A DNA stretch of 64,000 nt from Stereum hirsutum FP-91666 SS1 (taxonomy: Eukaryota; Basidiomycota; Agaricomycetes; Russulales; Stereaceae). Made by a program: the position numbers and the translations under genes. The first letter of the stretch is position 1; every line of letters starts with the position of its first letter. The DNA lies in contig NW_006763132.1 of assembly GCF_000264905.1 (NCBI RefSeq), positions 3,268,696-3,332,695 of the forward strand, given 5' to 3'. The notes under the pieces are model-generated. The model searched no databases. It worked only from the letters and a program-made list of their open reading frames with translations, and was not told where the DNA came from. Positions 48,601 to 63,170 of this stretch are shown in pieces.

Positions 48601-49392
48601 AAACTCCAAAACAAGTTGTCGCGAGTCTTGAATCTTGCGGTCGTACCAGGTCCCGGAACGAGTTCCTCCATGATCTGCCAACAAACACGATCAGCGATAT
48701 GATCGACAGTTATTATTAGAGGTAGTGACAGACCTTGCCAAGAATGTACGAGATAATTTGCAGAAAGAGCTGGCTGACGTATACCTAGAGCAAGATATAG
48801 GGCTTAGTGCAAGACAGCGGCGATTGAAGGCGGAAAATTCGGACCGTTTGTGGACGGAAGTACTGCAGAGATGAAAATAGTCAACACATTAATCCAATGG
48901 AAGGCGAAATATGGGACCGACTTACGAAGAGTTGGCCAAGGACAGCACCGAAACAACTGAGACCAAGACCCAAGAAGATCGTTCGGAAAGTCCAAATACG
49001 GAGGGTCGGGTCATCCTCCAAGGACATCAGACGGACGGCCCAATCCTCGTCACTCTCTGCCAGAATAAGTCAGTAAGGCGTATAGGGGTAAAATATTATG
49101 GAAGAAGATATACCGATTGGCTTCTCTTTTCCCTGGGTGCCACGACACTAAAATTAGTACAGATGTCACAATAGACAAGTGGAGTACAACGCACCGTCTC
49201 GTCCAAATCGATCGCACGGACGTCGTCGAAGACTTCACCGACATCCGTATCGTGCACGACGCCAGTGTGCACATCGTACGGGCCAGTCTCCTTCTCGTCA
49301 TCATAACCCCGCTTGGACGACGCCATACTGTGGCTCTTCTCGACCGTAGGCCGTTGGCTCTCGAGCGTGGGGGCTTCGATAGCGGTCGACAT
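45629..49392 (-). CDS. OPT-family oligopeptide transporter
   Basis: Proton-coupled plasma-membrane transporter of small peptides (or related metal chelates). The gene is split into many exons over 3.8 kb. Ordered landmarks: a cytoplasmic N-terminus from MSTAIEAPTLESQ; DEDWAVRLMSLEDDPTLRIW; KEHVAITVM; VDPNPAVGIFTLISSQLVGY; YPTYAKYPMLVPQVQLFDAL; AISTDWNYIGSGG; WEIILKSRTEE; the OPT signature MGQYCKIPPRSIFTIQMLGT; and GWIPWTIVAGLGFPIP before the last membrane segments. The final exon keeps NPAGNPDYC. The stop at 45629 follows an unusual hydrophobic tail after that motif, so the 3' end is less certain. A TATAAC element lies about 105 bp upstream (49499-49494). Confidence 0.9.
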
Positions 49393-51403
49393 GGTGGTCA
49401 GACGCACTGTAGAGAGGGGGCCTAGGGAGGGTACGGGGCGTCCTGGCGGAGGTGGTAGCACGGCTCGAAGATGCGTACATTGTTGGCTGGCTAGTTATAA
49501 GGTGCTGGATCGCGAAGAGGCTCCAATATTACCTATTGCGAAAAAGGAACAGGATCCTATCTGGCCTTATCGGTGGGCTCCAGAGAAGATCCATGCGGTC
49601 CTAGACGACGAATGTTGCATTCCGGTTGCGTACCTTGCCTGCCTATGTCAAATGACAGCAGCTCGAGCTTCCTGTTATCGTCGGGCTGTACGGGCTGGGG
49701 CTTCTCTCGCGAAAGCCTCGGTCGTTCTCCATAGCGGGAACGCGAGAGCCCAGACACTGAGCGCTTGAGCAAGCGAGCACTTACCGTCATGGTGCACCTG
49801 TTCGCTCCCAAACATATTGCAGAAAGGGTTATTCGATACCGTCAAGGCCCTTGGCTCTCCAACGCTCTACAGCGCTTCCATTCATAACAATCAAAGCAGC
49901 ATCACAGGACTTAAGACGTGCTGCTTCACCACGATGAATCTGATGTTGCAGAGCTCCAAAAACCGCTCTAAACACGCCAATGTCCTTGACAGGATTGGTG
50001 CACGACCGACTTTGAGCAGATGGCGGTAATCGCGGGATGGCATTCGACTATGGCGAGCACGGTTCACCACGCTGCCGTACAAGCATCGGTACGAACCAAG
50101 AGTTTCGCGAGCACATGGACGCATGTACGATCATGAAACATTCGTGTGACATCTCTGGGCAGTTTGATTCGCCGTCGACCCGCCAAGCGGGGAGCCTCGG
50201 AAAATATATGTAGACGTGCCTCACGGAACGGCTATAAATCTCGATAGTCCCAGATCCGAACAATTAAGGAGGCCGCTCCTTCCGTTACTTCTTGATACTT
50301 CGGAGCACCCGATTGTACCTTAAGATTCATGCACATCGTTATGCTTGCAGCAAAACGTGGTAGAGCATGCTGGTGTCCTGAAGACCAACCAAATCAGAGT
50401 TGGACGCTGCATATAGTAATAACGTCAAAGGATTACCTGAAGCGGAAAGACTTCCCGTAATATGCACCGTCTCACTCCACAGATTGTTATAAAAATGCCT
50501 GACAAAGTGGAGAATATTGAGCGTAATCGTGAATGAAGCTCTAAGTTTGGTGGCGTAGCCTGCAGGCCTGCTTGCACGATAACGGAGCCCACACTGGACT
50601 AACCCCCGTCGACATCCGTTGGGATCTCATCATAGGTGGAGATTGTGACGCGCTTTGGAGGCTAGCACATCGAATGGACCCGATGGGCAGTGGAGTCGGA
50701 AGCTCTGTGAGCTAGGGAAATAACACGACGAGAGACAAGAATCATAACAGTCCAAGCTTTCGCGGGTGACACCTGTAATGCTCCCCAGTTCAACAGACGT
50801 GAACAGCAATATCCACAGATTAGAGGCCACGCTTTTGCGTAAGGGCGCTGTTGCAGATATCAAGAAGATCCAAGGAGATCCTGCCGGTATAACGGGGAAT
50901 GCGACTACTTCGGGTGTACCTTGCTGTACCTAGACACCAAAGTCAAAAAAAAATCTTGATATCGCATGTGGTACCGTCGATCACTGGGATATCTCTTTCT
51001 TTTAAAAGTCTCCACAAGACTGCGTTAGACTGTGTTCAGTCGCAATATAGACGAGGTCATTGGCAATAATGGACCTGCAGAGCATAAGGACCTCATGTCA
51101 GGCCCGGGGCCGGTGTACGCCTTCACCGTCTCGAGAAAAATGATAAATCCAAAGCTAGAAAAGACGCAAGACAGTAATCGGCGGGAGAACCACACTGTTT
51201 TATGCCCACTGGCGGTAGCTGGTGGATGTTCAAGGCAAGACTGTTTAGAAAAGCAGCAAACACGAGGTGAGAGCTGGTGAGAGTCCGAGTGAAGTCCGAG
51301 TCAAAGGGACGAGCAAGAGTTGAGCAAGAGTGAAGTCAAAATTTGGCGACGGTCCGTAACGGACCGGTGCCACAGATGCGTGGCCCATCTAGTCAACGGC
51401 CTG
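49393..51403. other. 2-kb spacer, no gene seen
   Basis: Divergent region between the OPT gene (-) and the PLP-homeostasis gene (+). It contains the OPT promoter and, near 51320-51333, two GAGCAAGAGT copies. No gene recognised. Confidence 0.5.
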
Positions 51404-52768
<1,365 letters not shown>

Positions 52769-54437
52769 AGGTTGTAGATTAGACGTGAATATCAACGGGA
52801 GTGTGTTTTATTCCTCGTGCGTTACGAGACTGATTTTCTTTAACTGGTTCTAAGGTAAAGATGAAGGCGTATAAAACGTGGGTCTTGCTCCAATGAGAAC
52901 TTGAAGTTGTCCCAGTGCGCAATTCACCCAATGTCTTCGTGTTCCAGTCCACCGTTCTCCTTCTTGACGGGAAGAAAATTCACCAGATCAAAAGCCCCAA
53001 GGGTTTAGTAGAGTGTGGGCGAGCACAAAGGCTACCAAACCACCAGTTTGGTTGAGATGCAGTATGGGCATCTCGAACCCCATCCACCATGCAAGTCGAC
53101 CCAAGCTCCGTCCACCTGCACATGGTCACCGCACACATCTGATGAATTCATCGCCCAGCTGCCGCCCGAGGTTATGTTATGCCATCTCAACAGCCTCGCT
53201 TCGCAATCCTCCATCATCTTTCCCAATCGCAACCTCTTCCCATCTTTCTGCCCGTCCCCGCATTCCCAAGAATCTTCAGGGATGTCGAAAATGGCGCCAT
53301 AGTCTGAGAATAACCGTATGCCGTCCTTGTTCCGGACGTTCCTTAGGTTCAGCCGTTGATCCCGATTTTGACGATTCGTCGGGTCTGCTCGCCCTGTTTC
53401 GTTCTTATATCTTTCACCGAAACAGTGTAAGAGACGTGAGCACGGTCAAGGAATGATGCGGCCCTCATTAGCGCGTAGATGCTGGCTATATCTGCCAGTT
53501 ATTGTATACTCCCTCGTTGACTTTGTGCACTTTTCGCTCAATATTTTGTGGGATGAAACGGGTCCAGAGAATGTGTGGCACCAAAGGGTCGGTTTCCCAC
53601 GATGTTTATCCGTCTGCTCACAATACACTCGAGTACTCGCACTCAGACTATTTATGACACATATACGATGTGCGTGATATATTGAGGGAAAGACATTGAA
53701 CGAGCACCATGAACAAAGGTGGCAACATGATACAAAGTCAAGCTTAAGATGGCGGGCAAGAAGATCTTGACGGAAGGGAAAAGGAGTCGTTCGGCGTTCG
53801 AAAGTGTCGTGGGTACCGGTGTGCATATTCCGTATTGAAAGACTTGTATGATGATGTAGAAACGGTCGGAGAAAGTCGTATGTGAACCGAAGCTAGAATA
53901 CACAATCCACAGTGGCACCTCAAAAACAGGCCTCTGTCAGTGCATCGTTGACAGGAAGTTATACTGGTGGATCGAAATCAACTCAGGAGGAGTCAAAGTG
54001 AGCGCTCACAGCTGGAACCCAAAAGGTATATGGGATAGATTCCAAGTTTGCTTTCTGCCAACACAATGCCTGGCGGTGTAAGTGGATGTGTAGGAACGAA
54101 AGACGATTCGGGGAACAACGGGTGGACGACCTCGGCTATGGTCCGTCCGCATGAGAGTGGCCCAACGCCACAGGCCACCCGCTTTCGTACCCAACTTTCC
54201 CAGTTCCTCCGCGTCTTTTCTCTATCTCCCTCACATCTGCCAATACTTATCGTGTTTTTCAGATATCAGTCTCAATCAAGATATCTACAAAGCTGCTACT
54301 CCACGTTTCGCGTAGATAAAGTTATTCGAAATGACCGCGTTCACATCACGGACGTTCTTCGAGAACCTCCATCACCTCCACTCCGACGACGGACGCGGCT
54401 TCACCACCTTCACCTGTCTGCTCTTATAGGCGAAGAT
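52769..54437. other. Intergenic, no confident gene
   Basis: The stretch 53000-53300 contains a weak F-box-like phrase without a supporting gene model (see rejected items). Otherwise 3' flank and DUR3 promoter. Confidence 0.45.
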
Positions 54438-57393
54438 ATGTCGACCGTGCTGCCACAAGGAGCTGGATATGGAGTCGTCCTTGGGCTCGGAGCCGCGTTT
54501 GCCTTGCTCATGGTGCGAAGATGTAATGATTCGACTGGGGTTGCTGTGCTAACGGTGAACTGTGGTAGATTGGGATATCGAAGATCCAGTCACGGTATAC
54601 GATGTGAGTTCCTTCGTACGAGTTGCGCTCTTACGCGCCGCGTTTGCGGACCTCAGTTGGTGTACGACTCGCTTGTTGAAGCTTGCGCATCTCTGCGATA
54701 GACGAAGTATCAACTCATCGGAGGAGTTCACGTCGGCCTCCCGTTCATTGAAGCCTGGAATCCTTGCAGTGAGTTGCTTTCGCGAACTTTATAGCATCCC
54801 CTCTTGACGCATTCTGTGGCATTGTTATAGAGCGGTATCGTGTCTGCTGCAACATGGGTCAGCAGCGAATCCGTATCCCAGACTTCATTAAGCTGACCGT
54901 AATTAGGCTGCTACTTTGCTTCAAAGTGCCACAGTGACCTACACTTATGGGTGAGCACTCAAAGTCCAACTCCCATTTGTTCATTTCTGACACTTGAGTG
55001 TCTTGCGCTCAGTTTATCCGGGGGCTACTGGTATGGTGCAGGAAGCGTCAGTCAGATAATGTTGTTCGCTCAGTACGTTCACCCGCATGTCCTCCATACC
55101 ATTGAAAGCTGAGTAGACTCTTCGTCCTCCAGAAACGCCGTCATGTTGAAACGCAATGCCCCCGGAGTTCATACCTTCCTCGAACCCATTCGAGTCCGTT
55201 GGGGTACCTTCCCACACATCTTGTTCATCTTTTACGGTTTGGTATGGTCCTCTCGTCCTCTCACCTCGCGCACACCGATTGATCTCAGTTCGTATCCTAG
55301 GGCACGAACATTCTTCTGACGGCCCAGCTTATCACCGGAGGGTCTTCTACCATAAACGCGCTGACCGGGATGCACACTTATGCTGCATGTTGTCTCATCC
55401 CAGCCACTGTCATCGCATACACACTCGTTGGTGGTCTAAGGGCTACCTTTTTTTCTGACTACGCGCATACAACGTTGATTTTCGTTATCATACTTGTCTT
55501 CATGGTGGGCCTTCTCTGTCTCTACCTTGCTCGGCTTCGCAGTCAGACTAATCATACGACCCCAGTTCTCGACCTTTGCGACGAATCCCAATCTTGGTTC
55601 TCCCTCGAAAGTGTACGACCTTCTTCAAGAAGCAGCGACAAACTATCCACTCGAGGGCAATGCCCAGGGATCGTATACTACCTTCCGTTCCACAAACGGC
55701 CTCGTCTTTGGAATCATCGTCATCATCTCTGGAATTACGACCGTCTTCATGGATCAAACGTACTGGCAACGCGCTGTCGCGTCTAAATCGAGCACTAGCA
55801 TGAAGGGATATCTCTGGGGAGGGTGGGTGCCCCTTCTCTTCGTGTAAGAAATAAACGACTGACGCTGTACGATTGGCACAGGATGGCGTTCTTCCCCGTT
55901 CCATGGGCGTTTGCGACAGCGTGCAGTCTGGCTTTGGTAGCCCTGGCAGCAGGGCCCGACAATATGATCACTGCGCGTTTGGCGGACGTGAGCCTTGTTG
56001 CTCCCGAAGCCGCTTCAGCCCTGCTCGGAAAATCTGGTGCTATGCTCCTTCTAGGTAGGATCTTTTTGCTTTCTTTTGATTACTTCTTTCGTCGATACTG
56101 ACCACTTCTACGTATAGTGACACTGTTCCTCGCAGTTACCTCCGCTGCCTCCGCCGAACTTGTCGCCGTCAGTTCTATCATCGTCTACGACATTTACAAG
56201 CCCTACTTCGCCCCCACCGCATCGGAGAAACAAGTCCTCTTCGTGTCGCATTGTGCGGTGTTTGGCTATGGGATCTTCATGATGGTGCTTGGGATCGTGT
56301 TCGCGAAGATTGGGATCTCGTTGAGTTGGCTTTATGGGTGCGTTGGCTGTCTTAATCTTATTTTGTACGGCCTAGGAATGTGAATCGGCGTGCTCATCTG
56401 GACTTGGTTACTCTGGTAGATTGACGGGTGTGATGTTCAGCTGCGCTGTGGCCCCAGTCGGGTTCGCGATCCGTACGAAGACGGGGAATAAGTGAGCACT
56501 TCCTTTCAACACTACTTGTTTGTCTACTTCCCTACTCATACTGTATGCGAATTGTGTAGATGGGGTTGCGTGTCTGCGTCTGTTATCGGCTTCGTATGTT
56601 CCATCGTTGCCTGGGTTGTGACCGCGAAGGAGTATTACGGAATCGTAGATGTCACCTCAACCGGTGGATCATACCCTCAGCTGTATGTTTCCTCCATTGG
56701 GTTCCGTTGCTTAATCTACCTGCTAACACATTATTTCTCAACAGCGCAGGCAATTCTGCCGGCATCTTTATCTCAGGTGGAATATGCGCTATCACGACAT
56801 GGTTGTGGCCTGATAACTTCGACTTCGACGTGCGTAGAAACTCTGCTATGTAATCAATGAGTAGCTAACGGTGCCTGTTCCCACAGATCATCCGCCACAT
56901 GAACTTCTCCACCGAGTCAACCACGGCTGCCTCTCTCCCAGCATCTTCCTCTCCCACAGACGAAGACCCCGACCTCAAAGAGAAAGACCCCGCCTCCGTC
57001 GCAGACCACGAAGCCCAACCCGAAGCCGACATTCTGCCCGTCAACAACATCAACGACGCTTCCGACCAGGCTCTCTATAAGGACTTCAAGGAGAGCGTGG
57101 TGGTCACGGTGGTCGTGTTTGTTTTGTTGTGTATTGTTATTCCGGCGTTTGCGGCGATACCGAAGGTGTGGACGAAGGCTGGATTCGTGGTTTGGGTTGT
57201 TATTACTTTGTGAGTGCCATCGCTTCCTTCTGTGCTCTGAAATTAGGCGCTTACGGGGTGTTGCAGCTTGTATACCTTTGTGGCGATCGCTGTTTGTGTG
57301 ATCTGGCCGATTTGGGAGTCGAAGGAGACGTTGGCGATGATTGCGAAGGGGATTCATAATGATCTTACGGGGAAGAGCTTTGAGAAGGCGTGA
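54438..57393 (+). CDS. DUR3: Urea/polyamine transporter DUR3 (SSS family)
   Basis: Sodium/solute-symporter-fold plasma-membrane protein; fungal Dur3 takes up urea and polyamines with protons. I count 16 exons over 3 kb, roughly 700 residues. Landmarks in order: LPQGAGYGVVLGLGAAFALL, EEFTSASRSLKPGILA, SGIVSAATWAATLLQSATVT, YTYGLSGGYWYGAGS, LKRNAPGVHTFLEPIRVRWG, TAQLITGGSSTINALTGM, DQTYWQRAVASK, SAASAELVAVSSIIVYDIY, and a C-terminal WPIWESKETLAMIAKGIHND. An acidic Pro/Ser-rich cytosolic loop precedes the last membrane helices. The exon join to FSTFATNPNLGSPSKVYDLL uses a branch-like CTAAT just before CCCCAG. Nitrogen-source control is usual for the family; no site for it was identified here. 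Confidence 0.93.
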
Positions 57394-57753
57394 GTTGGAT
57401 ATATGCATGCCTCGATGTTTCAGTGGAGGCGTTGCTTTTTTACTTGGTTTTTTGGGAGTTTGCCGTCTAAGTACTTGCGGATGAATGGATTATTTTCTTG
57501 CGTTGAGATTCAAATCCATGGTCCGTGAGGCGCTGAATGTGGCCCTAACTTGTGGCGAAGACCGAAACATGGTCACCTGATGTTGATCAACCAGGGCGTC
57601 AATCTAATCTACGCGCCGTTGCCGACGATAAGATAACTCGACTGTCGTCACCGACGTGCCGAACAACACGTCTTACGAATCTCCCCACTCACGCTCTCTC
57701 CTCTTCATCAATCTCTCTGTTCACCAACACTCTCACCACATCTCACTCACACA
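57394..57753. other. Short spacer, TMEM14 promoter
   Basis: Pyrimidine-rich just before the start at 57754. No gene seen. Confidence 0.5.
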
Positions 57754-58301
57754 ATGGTGAGGAAAGACTGTCTTGCGAAAAGTGGCGAAATACTGACAGG
57801 AGAATTGTATTTGCGTAACTTACAGGCCGTCGAAACCCCAGCATTCGTTCTCGCAGCTCTCACCGCTGGAGGAGGCATCACAGGCTACGCTCGTACGGGC
57901 TCTGTCCCATCTATCGTCGCCGGTGTACTTGTCGGTACACTCGTAAGTGCTTCGTTCTGGTTGTCTCATACTTTCGCCTTCCGCCTCATTCAATGGTTCA
58001 CTACCGACCACCTTTCAACGAAAGCCCCTGTTCATCACGCGTCATGTCTACCCATGCTTTTCCCGTACGCTTGAGGACTGACTAACTGCTGTATCCTATC
58101 GCTCAGTATGGTGTCGGTGGATTCCGCATCCAGAACAACCAGCCCTACGGCGTCGAGCTCGCACTCCTCGCTTCTCTCGTCCTCGCAGGAAGCTCTATCC
58201 CCCGCGCTATCAGACTGCAGAAGCCACTCCCGATAGGTCTGAGCGTTTTGGCGCTCTATGGGTTGTACACGTATGGGACTGTGTATAGCTCGAGGGCGTG
58301 A
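57754..58301 (+). CDS. TMEM14-family small membrane protein
   Basis: Small four-helix membrane protein family (Tmem_14/UPF0136); animal members act in the mitochondrial inner membrane in heme-related transport. Exons 57754-57756, 57826-57942 and 58107-58301 give 104 residues, the family length. The first coding exon is just ATG: the next bases GTGAGG start a 69-nt intron ending ACTTACAG, after which AVETPAFVLAALTAGGGITG begins. Reading straight through instead would insert 23 residues that fit no relative. Further motifs are GYARTGSVPSIVAG and LYGVGGFRIQNNQPYGVELA. Helices alternate with Gly-rich turns. Confidence 0.85.
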
Positions 58302-61300
58302 GGGTTTGAGTACTTAGGAGCATAGGAAGGATGATGGAAGAGGGAATGGACGGAAGAGGAAAGGGAAGGAGATGACACTTTTGAAGGAAAGGTGCTGGTG
58401 TTCGTGTTTCTGGATTTCTGGGTTTTGTGCTCTCAGGCTATATGGATATTTGTTGCTCCCATATGTTGTGAGAGTGCTTGTTGTGCTATGCTTTGATCTA
58501 CTCCTTTGGCTGAAACCATACGCGTTTGCGTTGATTTCTTAGTCGTCCGTGGTCCAATGAACTCGATGCGTTACCGTGCGATACTCCACACTCTCCTGAT
58601 TCAGATTCGGGGCGCCTATGAATTCATCAATGATACATAACTTACCAGCCGCACTTGCGAGTCTGTTTGGCTCGATTTTGAGCTATGTACGTACCCAGAC
58701 ACGAACCTCGTCGCTCCGTTCCCAACCGACCTAATTCCATCGATACTTCATCATGAGTATGGTTCGACTTCATCGTCGTTCGACCTAGGTCGCTCGAGAA
58801 ACCCTTTCGACCCGTTCATTTCTCCGCTAACACCGTGACGGCCCTTCGAATACTTACCTGCGAACACTGCCCTGATCATCCCTCTAACTCACAGAACATC
58901 CACTCGAACTCGTTCTGTCGCACCACGTCCAAACATAACAATAGCGAGAAGCTCTCTCTCCCGTAGTGCCCCCCGTCTTGCCCGTCGTACCGTAACGTAC
59001 CGTAACGCCCCGTATGTCCGTCTTCTCGAGACGAGATCCTAGAGCCTCTGGAAGCCTCTGGACCGTTACCAGTCCCGATGAGGTGGCAAGGGATTCAGAA
59101 CCGTGGTCTGGAGCAATCTAGAGAGTGTCCACAGGTCACGGTCCGTCTCCGATCTGCATCATGAATCATGATAGCCGTGTCTTCATTTACAACATGAGCA
59201 TCCAGGTAGGTGTGCACCGTCGAGGTGGGATTCGGTGTGTGCTATTGCTTTGAACCGAGGTTAGATGGACTGGATGTATACCTGGATCCAGGTCCATGCA
59301 TTCGGGAGGTTGTCGTGGGTGGCGTTAGAACGTTCGGACACTCCTGCGCCACATCCGAGTCACTGTGTCCCTACCTCTCCTTCTCGTTTCTTTCTTCCTT
59401 CCTCATTCTCTAATGTGCACCTGTGAGGAAAGGGAATTTTGTGCCGTGTGGACGTGCTTAAGAGTAGGTATTTATGTGGACCAAGGTGCTTGCCAGTGCC
59501 TTGTTCCAGAGAGACTACAAATGCTGGCTCCGACATAACATGTAAGTATCGTCTCTCGATTTTATTTCCGCCAACGACGAATCTTCATTCACACAAAGGG
59601 GACTGTAGAATACTTATACCCACTCGGCCCTCTCGACTCCGTACGTCTTTGGATACGTTACTTATGTGAAGCGGTTCATTAGGGTTCATTCTGCACATAC
59701 GTGCCAGCGGCGGCGTCGATCAAGCGTCGATACCCCTTCGAGTCAGTCCCTATACACACAATTATCCTTCCTTCCCACGTTGAGTATGCAGTACGTTATC
59801 ACAATCAACAAGCACGTCGAGTTGTTTCAAAGCTTAAGGTTAAAGGACAACTTGAACTGACGCCGTTCTCAACTGTACTTACGCCGATCCGCACTCAGGC
59901 TGTCCGCATCATTCTGTCAAGATGTCAAGATATCGGGAGCTGCTCCGCCTTCGGGAGTGCTCAGGTTCAGCGTTCAATTTCATGCCTCAGGCCTCAGGCG
60001 CGGAAGCTTAATAGAATTCGATGTAAGTTACTACTGTAAGGAGTCCTAAGTCACGGAGTCAACGGCGCGACGAGTTCGGACCAAGGAAACAAGGGTAGTG
60101 AAGGGAATTGCGTAGGATAGACGAATATTACTAGTCTTGCATACGATCTACGAACCGAAATCAATCACCTAGTCACAAGGTGAATATAGAGAAGACACGG
60201 AGGGCCTGCGGCATAAAAACTCGGTCAAATCCTGAGGCCTGCAAGAAAGAGCTGAGACCGTCGTGTAACTTACATGGGCTAGAGTCCTTAACTTACACGC
60301 TGGCAATAAGTACCCCCATAAAACAAGGAAAACTCCGACTGATTCCCATCAACATTACCTGTAAGGTCATCCAAAACCCCGTCTCTGACTGCGTTCGTCA
60401 GCTGAGGGCCGGGAAAGGTTGGGCAAGACACGTCATCTGATACTGATGCTGAGGCTGAGGCGAAGGTATCATCTGAACATATGAGCGACGAGAGGAAGTC
60501 TGGTGACGAGGCTGACGTTGACGCTGATGGCATTGGGAAGTAGTATTAGTACTAGTAGTAGCAATGACGAGGCCAGCGCCGCAGAATTGAGAACGAACCG
60601 TCCGAGTCGGTTGTGAGTTTGACTTGCGGAGAGGGCCCGGGAATCTCCCGCGTGCCGATTGGTCTTTCACCGGTTCAAAGGTTCATTCACATTCACGAGC
60701 GGTGGATTGAAGCTCAGTTTATTATAATGGAGTACGGCGGTACCGACATGTGATCGGAGCAGGGAGGAAAGACGTAGACAAGGAAACGCCGTCATCGTCG
60801 CTGTTGTCGTTCTCAATGGCTGTTGAGTTCGAACAAGGAGTAAGACGCTGCGCCATTGAACGTTTGGCCGCTCAGAGCGAAGACTGGCGTAGATGTTCGG
60901 TTGGTTTGCGAGGGAAGAAGACGTGTCCAGGTGAACGGTGGGTGCGAAACAGTGTGGCGAGGACCCGAAGACTCGTACTCATTAGAAGCAGAGCCTCGAA
61001 GCTTCGTATGTATGGTACATAGTGCAAAGCCTCCAGTTCATAGCACACAGAAGAGTGGAGTAAACCGTCATGATCACGATCTACCCCCTGCCAGGGAAGA
61101 AGTGTGACTAGTGGCTAGTGAGCTGGCGCCGTCGGTTCCTGCCGCTGAACAAAAAATAAAAAAGAGATTGTGTGAGGTGCATACTACTTATCCCCAGAAG
61201 GTAAGCATAGCACAGCAGCCGAGCCTGAGCCTGAGGATCGAGATAGTACTGAGCCCCTCGAAGCGTCATCCAAAAGTCTGAGCGTGAGTGGTATCGTAAG

Positions 61301-62201
61301 GAAGAGAGAAGTTCGAATGGACAGCTGGTTGCACAGATCCGCAGGGACAAGGACTGTAGTCTGAGGACACAGGAATTCGAAAAGAGATGCCAACAGATTC
61401 AGATGAGCACGAGAGCAGCATATGGCGTCTTCGCACGCGAGCGAACATACAGTCTGAGTGAACACCAACGCCAACAGGATGATGAAATGCTGTATCGAGC
61501 TATCGACGGAAGCAGATGATGGGCAGAACGGAGAAGTGGCGGAAGCAGCCTGAGGGGATGTCAATGATCGTGGAGTGGGAGTCTGTCTCTCCTGCCGGCG
61601 GTTATTGAGTTGCCCGTGCGCGTGTTCGTAGCCTGAGCGAGCGAGTGAGCCGTGCCCCAAGTTCTCTGGCGCGAAGGTCGAGCCGGACGATGGCTAGACA
61701 CGATGCGGGACGATGACCGTGAGGGTGTGAGGTGCGAGGTTCGGCAACTAGCGCGGCTGCGGCTGATGAGCGAGCGTTGCTTACACATGAAGAGGATGAT
61801 CTAGATCAGGGATCGAATTGGGTTTGGAACGGAACGTGTTTTGGCGCGGGGCACGGGCGGGCGGGCAGGCAAGTAGCATGCATGCAGGCGGGGTAAAGAG
61901 TCGTGCAGTAACGAACAAAGCAGCTGCTCGTCGTGCGATGGCTAGCACGGAGCTCAGGAAGCTGTTGTGCAGTCTGGCTGCGAGGGATGTGAAATCAGAA
62001 GAGGACGGGGACGGTTGAGCGCTGAGCGGAAAGGGGCGAGGGCAGAATAGGGTTTGCACTTGGGCGAAGATCTGAGATGGGCGACCGCGACGAGATAGCT
62101 CCTTAGCCAGCCTTCCTCACTCTCTCCCGCCTTCCTCCTTCCCTCCCTCTTCCTTCCCCCAACGACGCAACACACAACAATCAACACACCCAGACCAATA
62201 G
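58302..62201. other. Gene-poor 3.9-kb region
   Basis: No coding region, tRNA or inverted-repeat element was recognised on either strand. Short open frames overlap without motifs or plausible splice joins. Local simple patterns occur, such as repeated CGTACCGTAACG near 58985-59010. The last 100 bp before 62202 are pyrimidine-rich and probably belong to the next promoter or leader. Confidence 0.5.
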
Positions 62202-63170
62202 ATGACCGGCGCAGACGACCGCGAGCCCATCCACGGCCTCACCTACCGTCCCGGCCTCCTCGCCTCCCTCCCCGTCCTCCTCCCCCGCCCCGCCCCCAAC
62301 CCCCCCATCCGCGCCCTCTCCGCTTCCCAATTCGCTCAAATCCACCTCGACTACCTCCTCTCCCACGCCCCCGACTCCGCCCTCTTTCCCTTCCTCCACG
62401 GGCTCGAGGGCGACAACGAGGCCCAGAACCTCTTCTTTGCGACCGCGCGCGGGAATAGGCACGCGCAGGTGCCCAGCTTTAGGGGTCTTATCTGGGTTGC
62501 GTGCGATGATGAGGACGAGGAGGGGACGGCGGGACTCGCACCGCCGTTGTCAGGCAGAGAGAGAGCGTATGATGATGTGTTTGGGTCGGATGAGAGCGAC
62601 TTTAGCGATGAGTTGAGCGACGGCGACGATGATGGGGATGTCGACCTCGAAGACGACGACGACGACAACAGTGAACAGGAAGCGACGTTCGCTATGGATA
62701 TTGACGATGGGGCGCATATGCATCCCGTTAATCATCGCGCGGCGCCCATCCCCGCCCCGACCATCGACACCTCCGTCTTTCCCTCTGCTTCCTCCCATCA
62801 ACACTCCGGTCAACATCAACATCACCGCCTGCTCTCCTCCTCTACTACAGGCTCATCGGCCCCTTCCTCCCCCGCCTCCTCCTTCGAACTCCCCCTCGGA
62901 TCACCCTCCACCCCCGCCACATCCGTCTTCTCCTCCCCTCCCACCGCCTCCAGCTGTCTTCCCCCCTACGCCGCCGGTGGCGCCACATACAACACGCTCA
63001 ACGCGCCCCCCGTCCCGCTCAGCCCGAGCCCGCCCCCGCTGCCCAGTCCGCCGCTGTTGACCTCGACGTTTAGGCCGAAGGAACTGTTGAGGGTGGGGAA
63101 GGGGGGTTATGAGTTTGTGGAGCCGAGGGTGCCGGAGGGGATTTCGTTGAGGAATTTTGGGATTCAGGTG
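62202..63170 (+). CDS. First exon of a probable Pps1-like dual-specificity phosphatase
   Basis: About 323 residues starting MTGADDREPIHGLTYRPG. Seen: LPVLLPRP, LFPFLHGLEGDNEAQNLFF, VPSFRGLIWVACDDED, an acidic Asp/Glu tract, a long Ser/Pro/His-rich disordered stretch, and FVEPRVPEGISLRNFGIQV just before a GT donor (GTGGTGCG or GTGCGT) at about 63168-63171. This pattern matches my recollection of the N-terminus of basidiomycete Pps1-like phosphatases. The expected continuation and the HCxxxxxR active site were not found before 64000. The remainder is therefore either beyond the right edge after a long intron or lost. Third positions are extremely C-rich at the 5' end. Confidence 0.5.

Noticed and set aside
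49393..51403. Search for a CRISPR-like or tandem array in the long spacer
   Set aside because: Only a duplicated decamer near 51320 was seen; no regularly spaced repeats.
53013..53302. F-box-like phrase (EFIAQLPPEVMLCHL)
   Set aside because: Only a dozen residues resemble an F-box, the frame ends soon after, and no leucine-rich or other downstream exons could be joined.
53652..53918. Hydrophobic minus-strand open frame
   Set aside because: No partner exons, start context or recognisable family; composition is that of AT-rich spacer.
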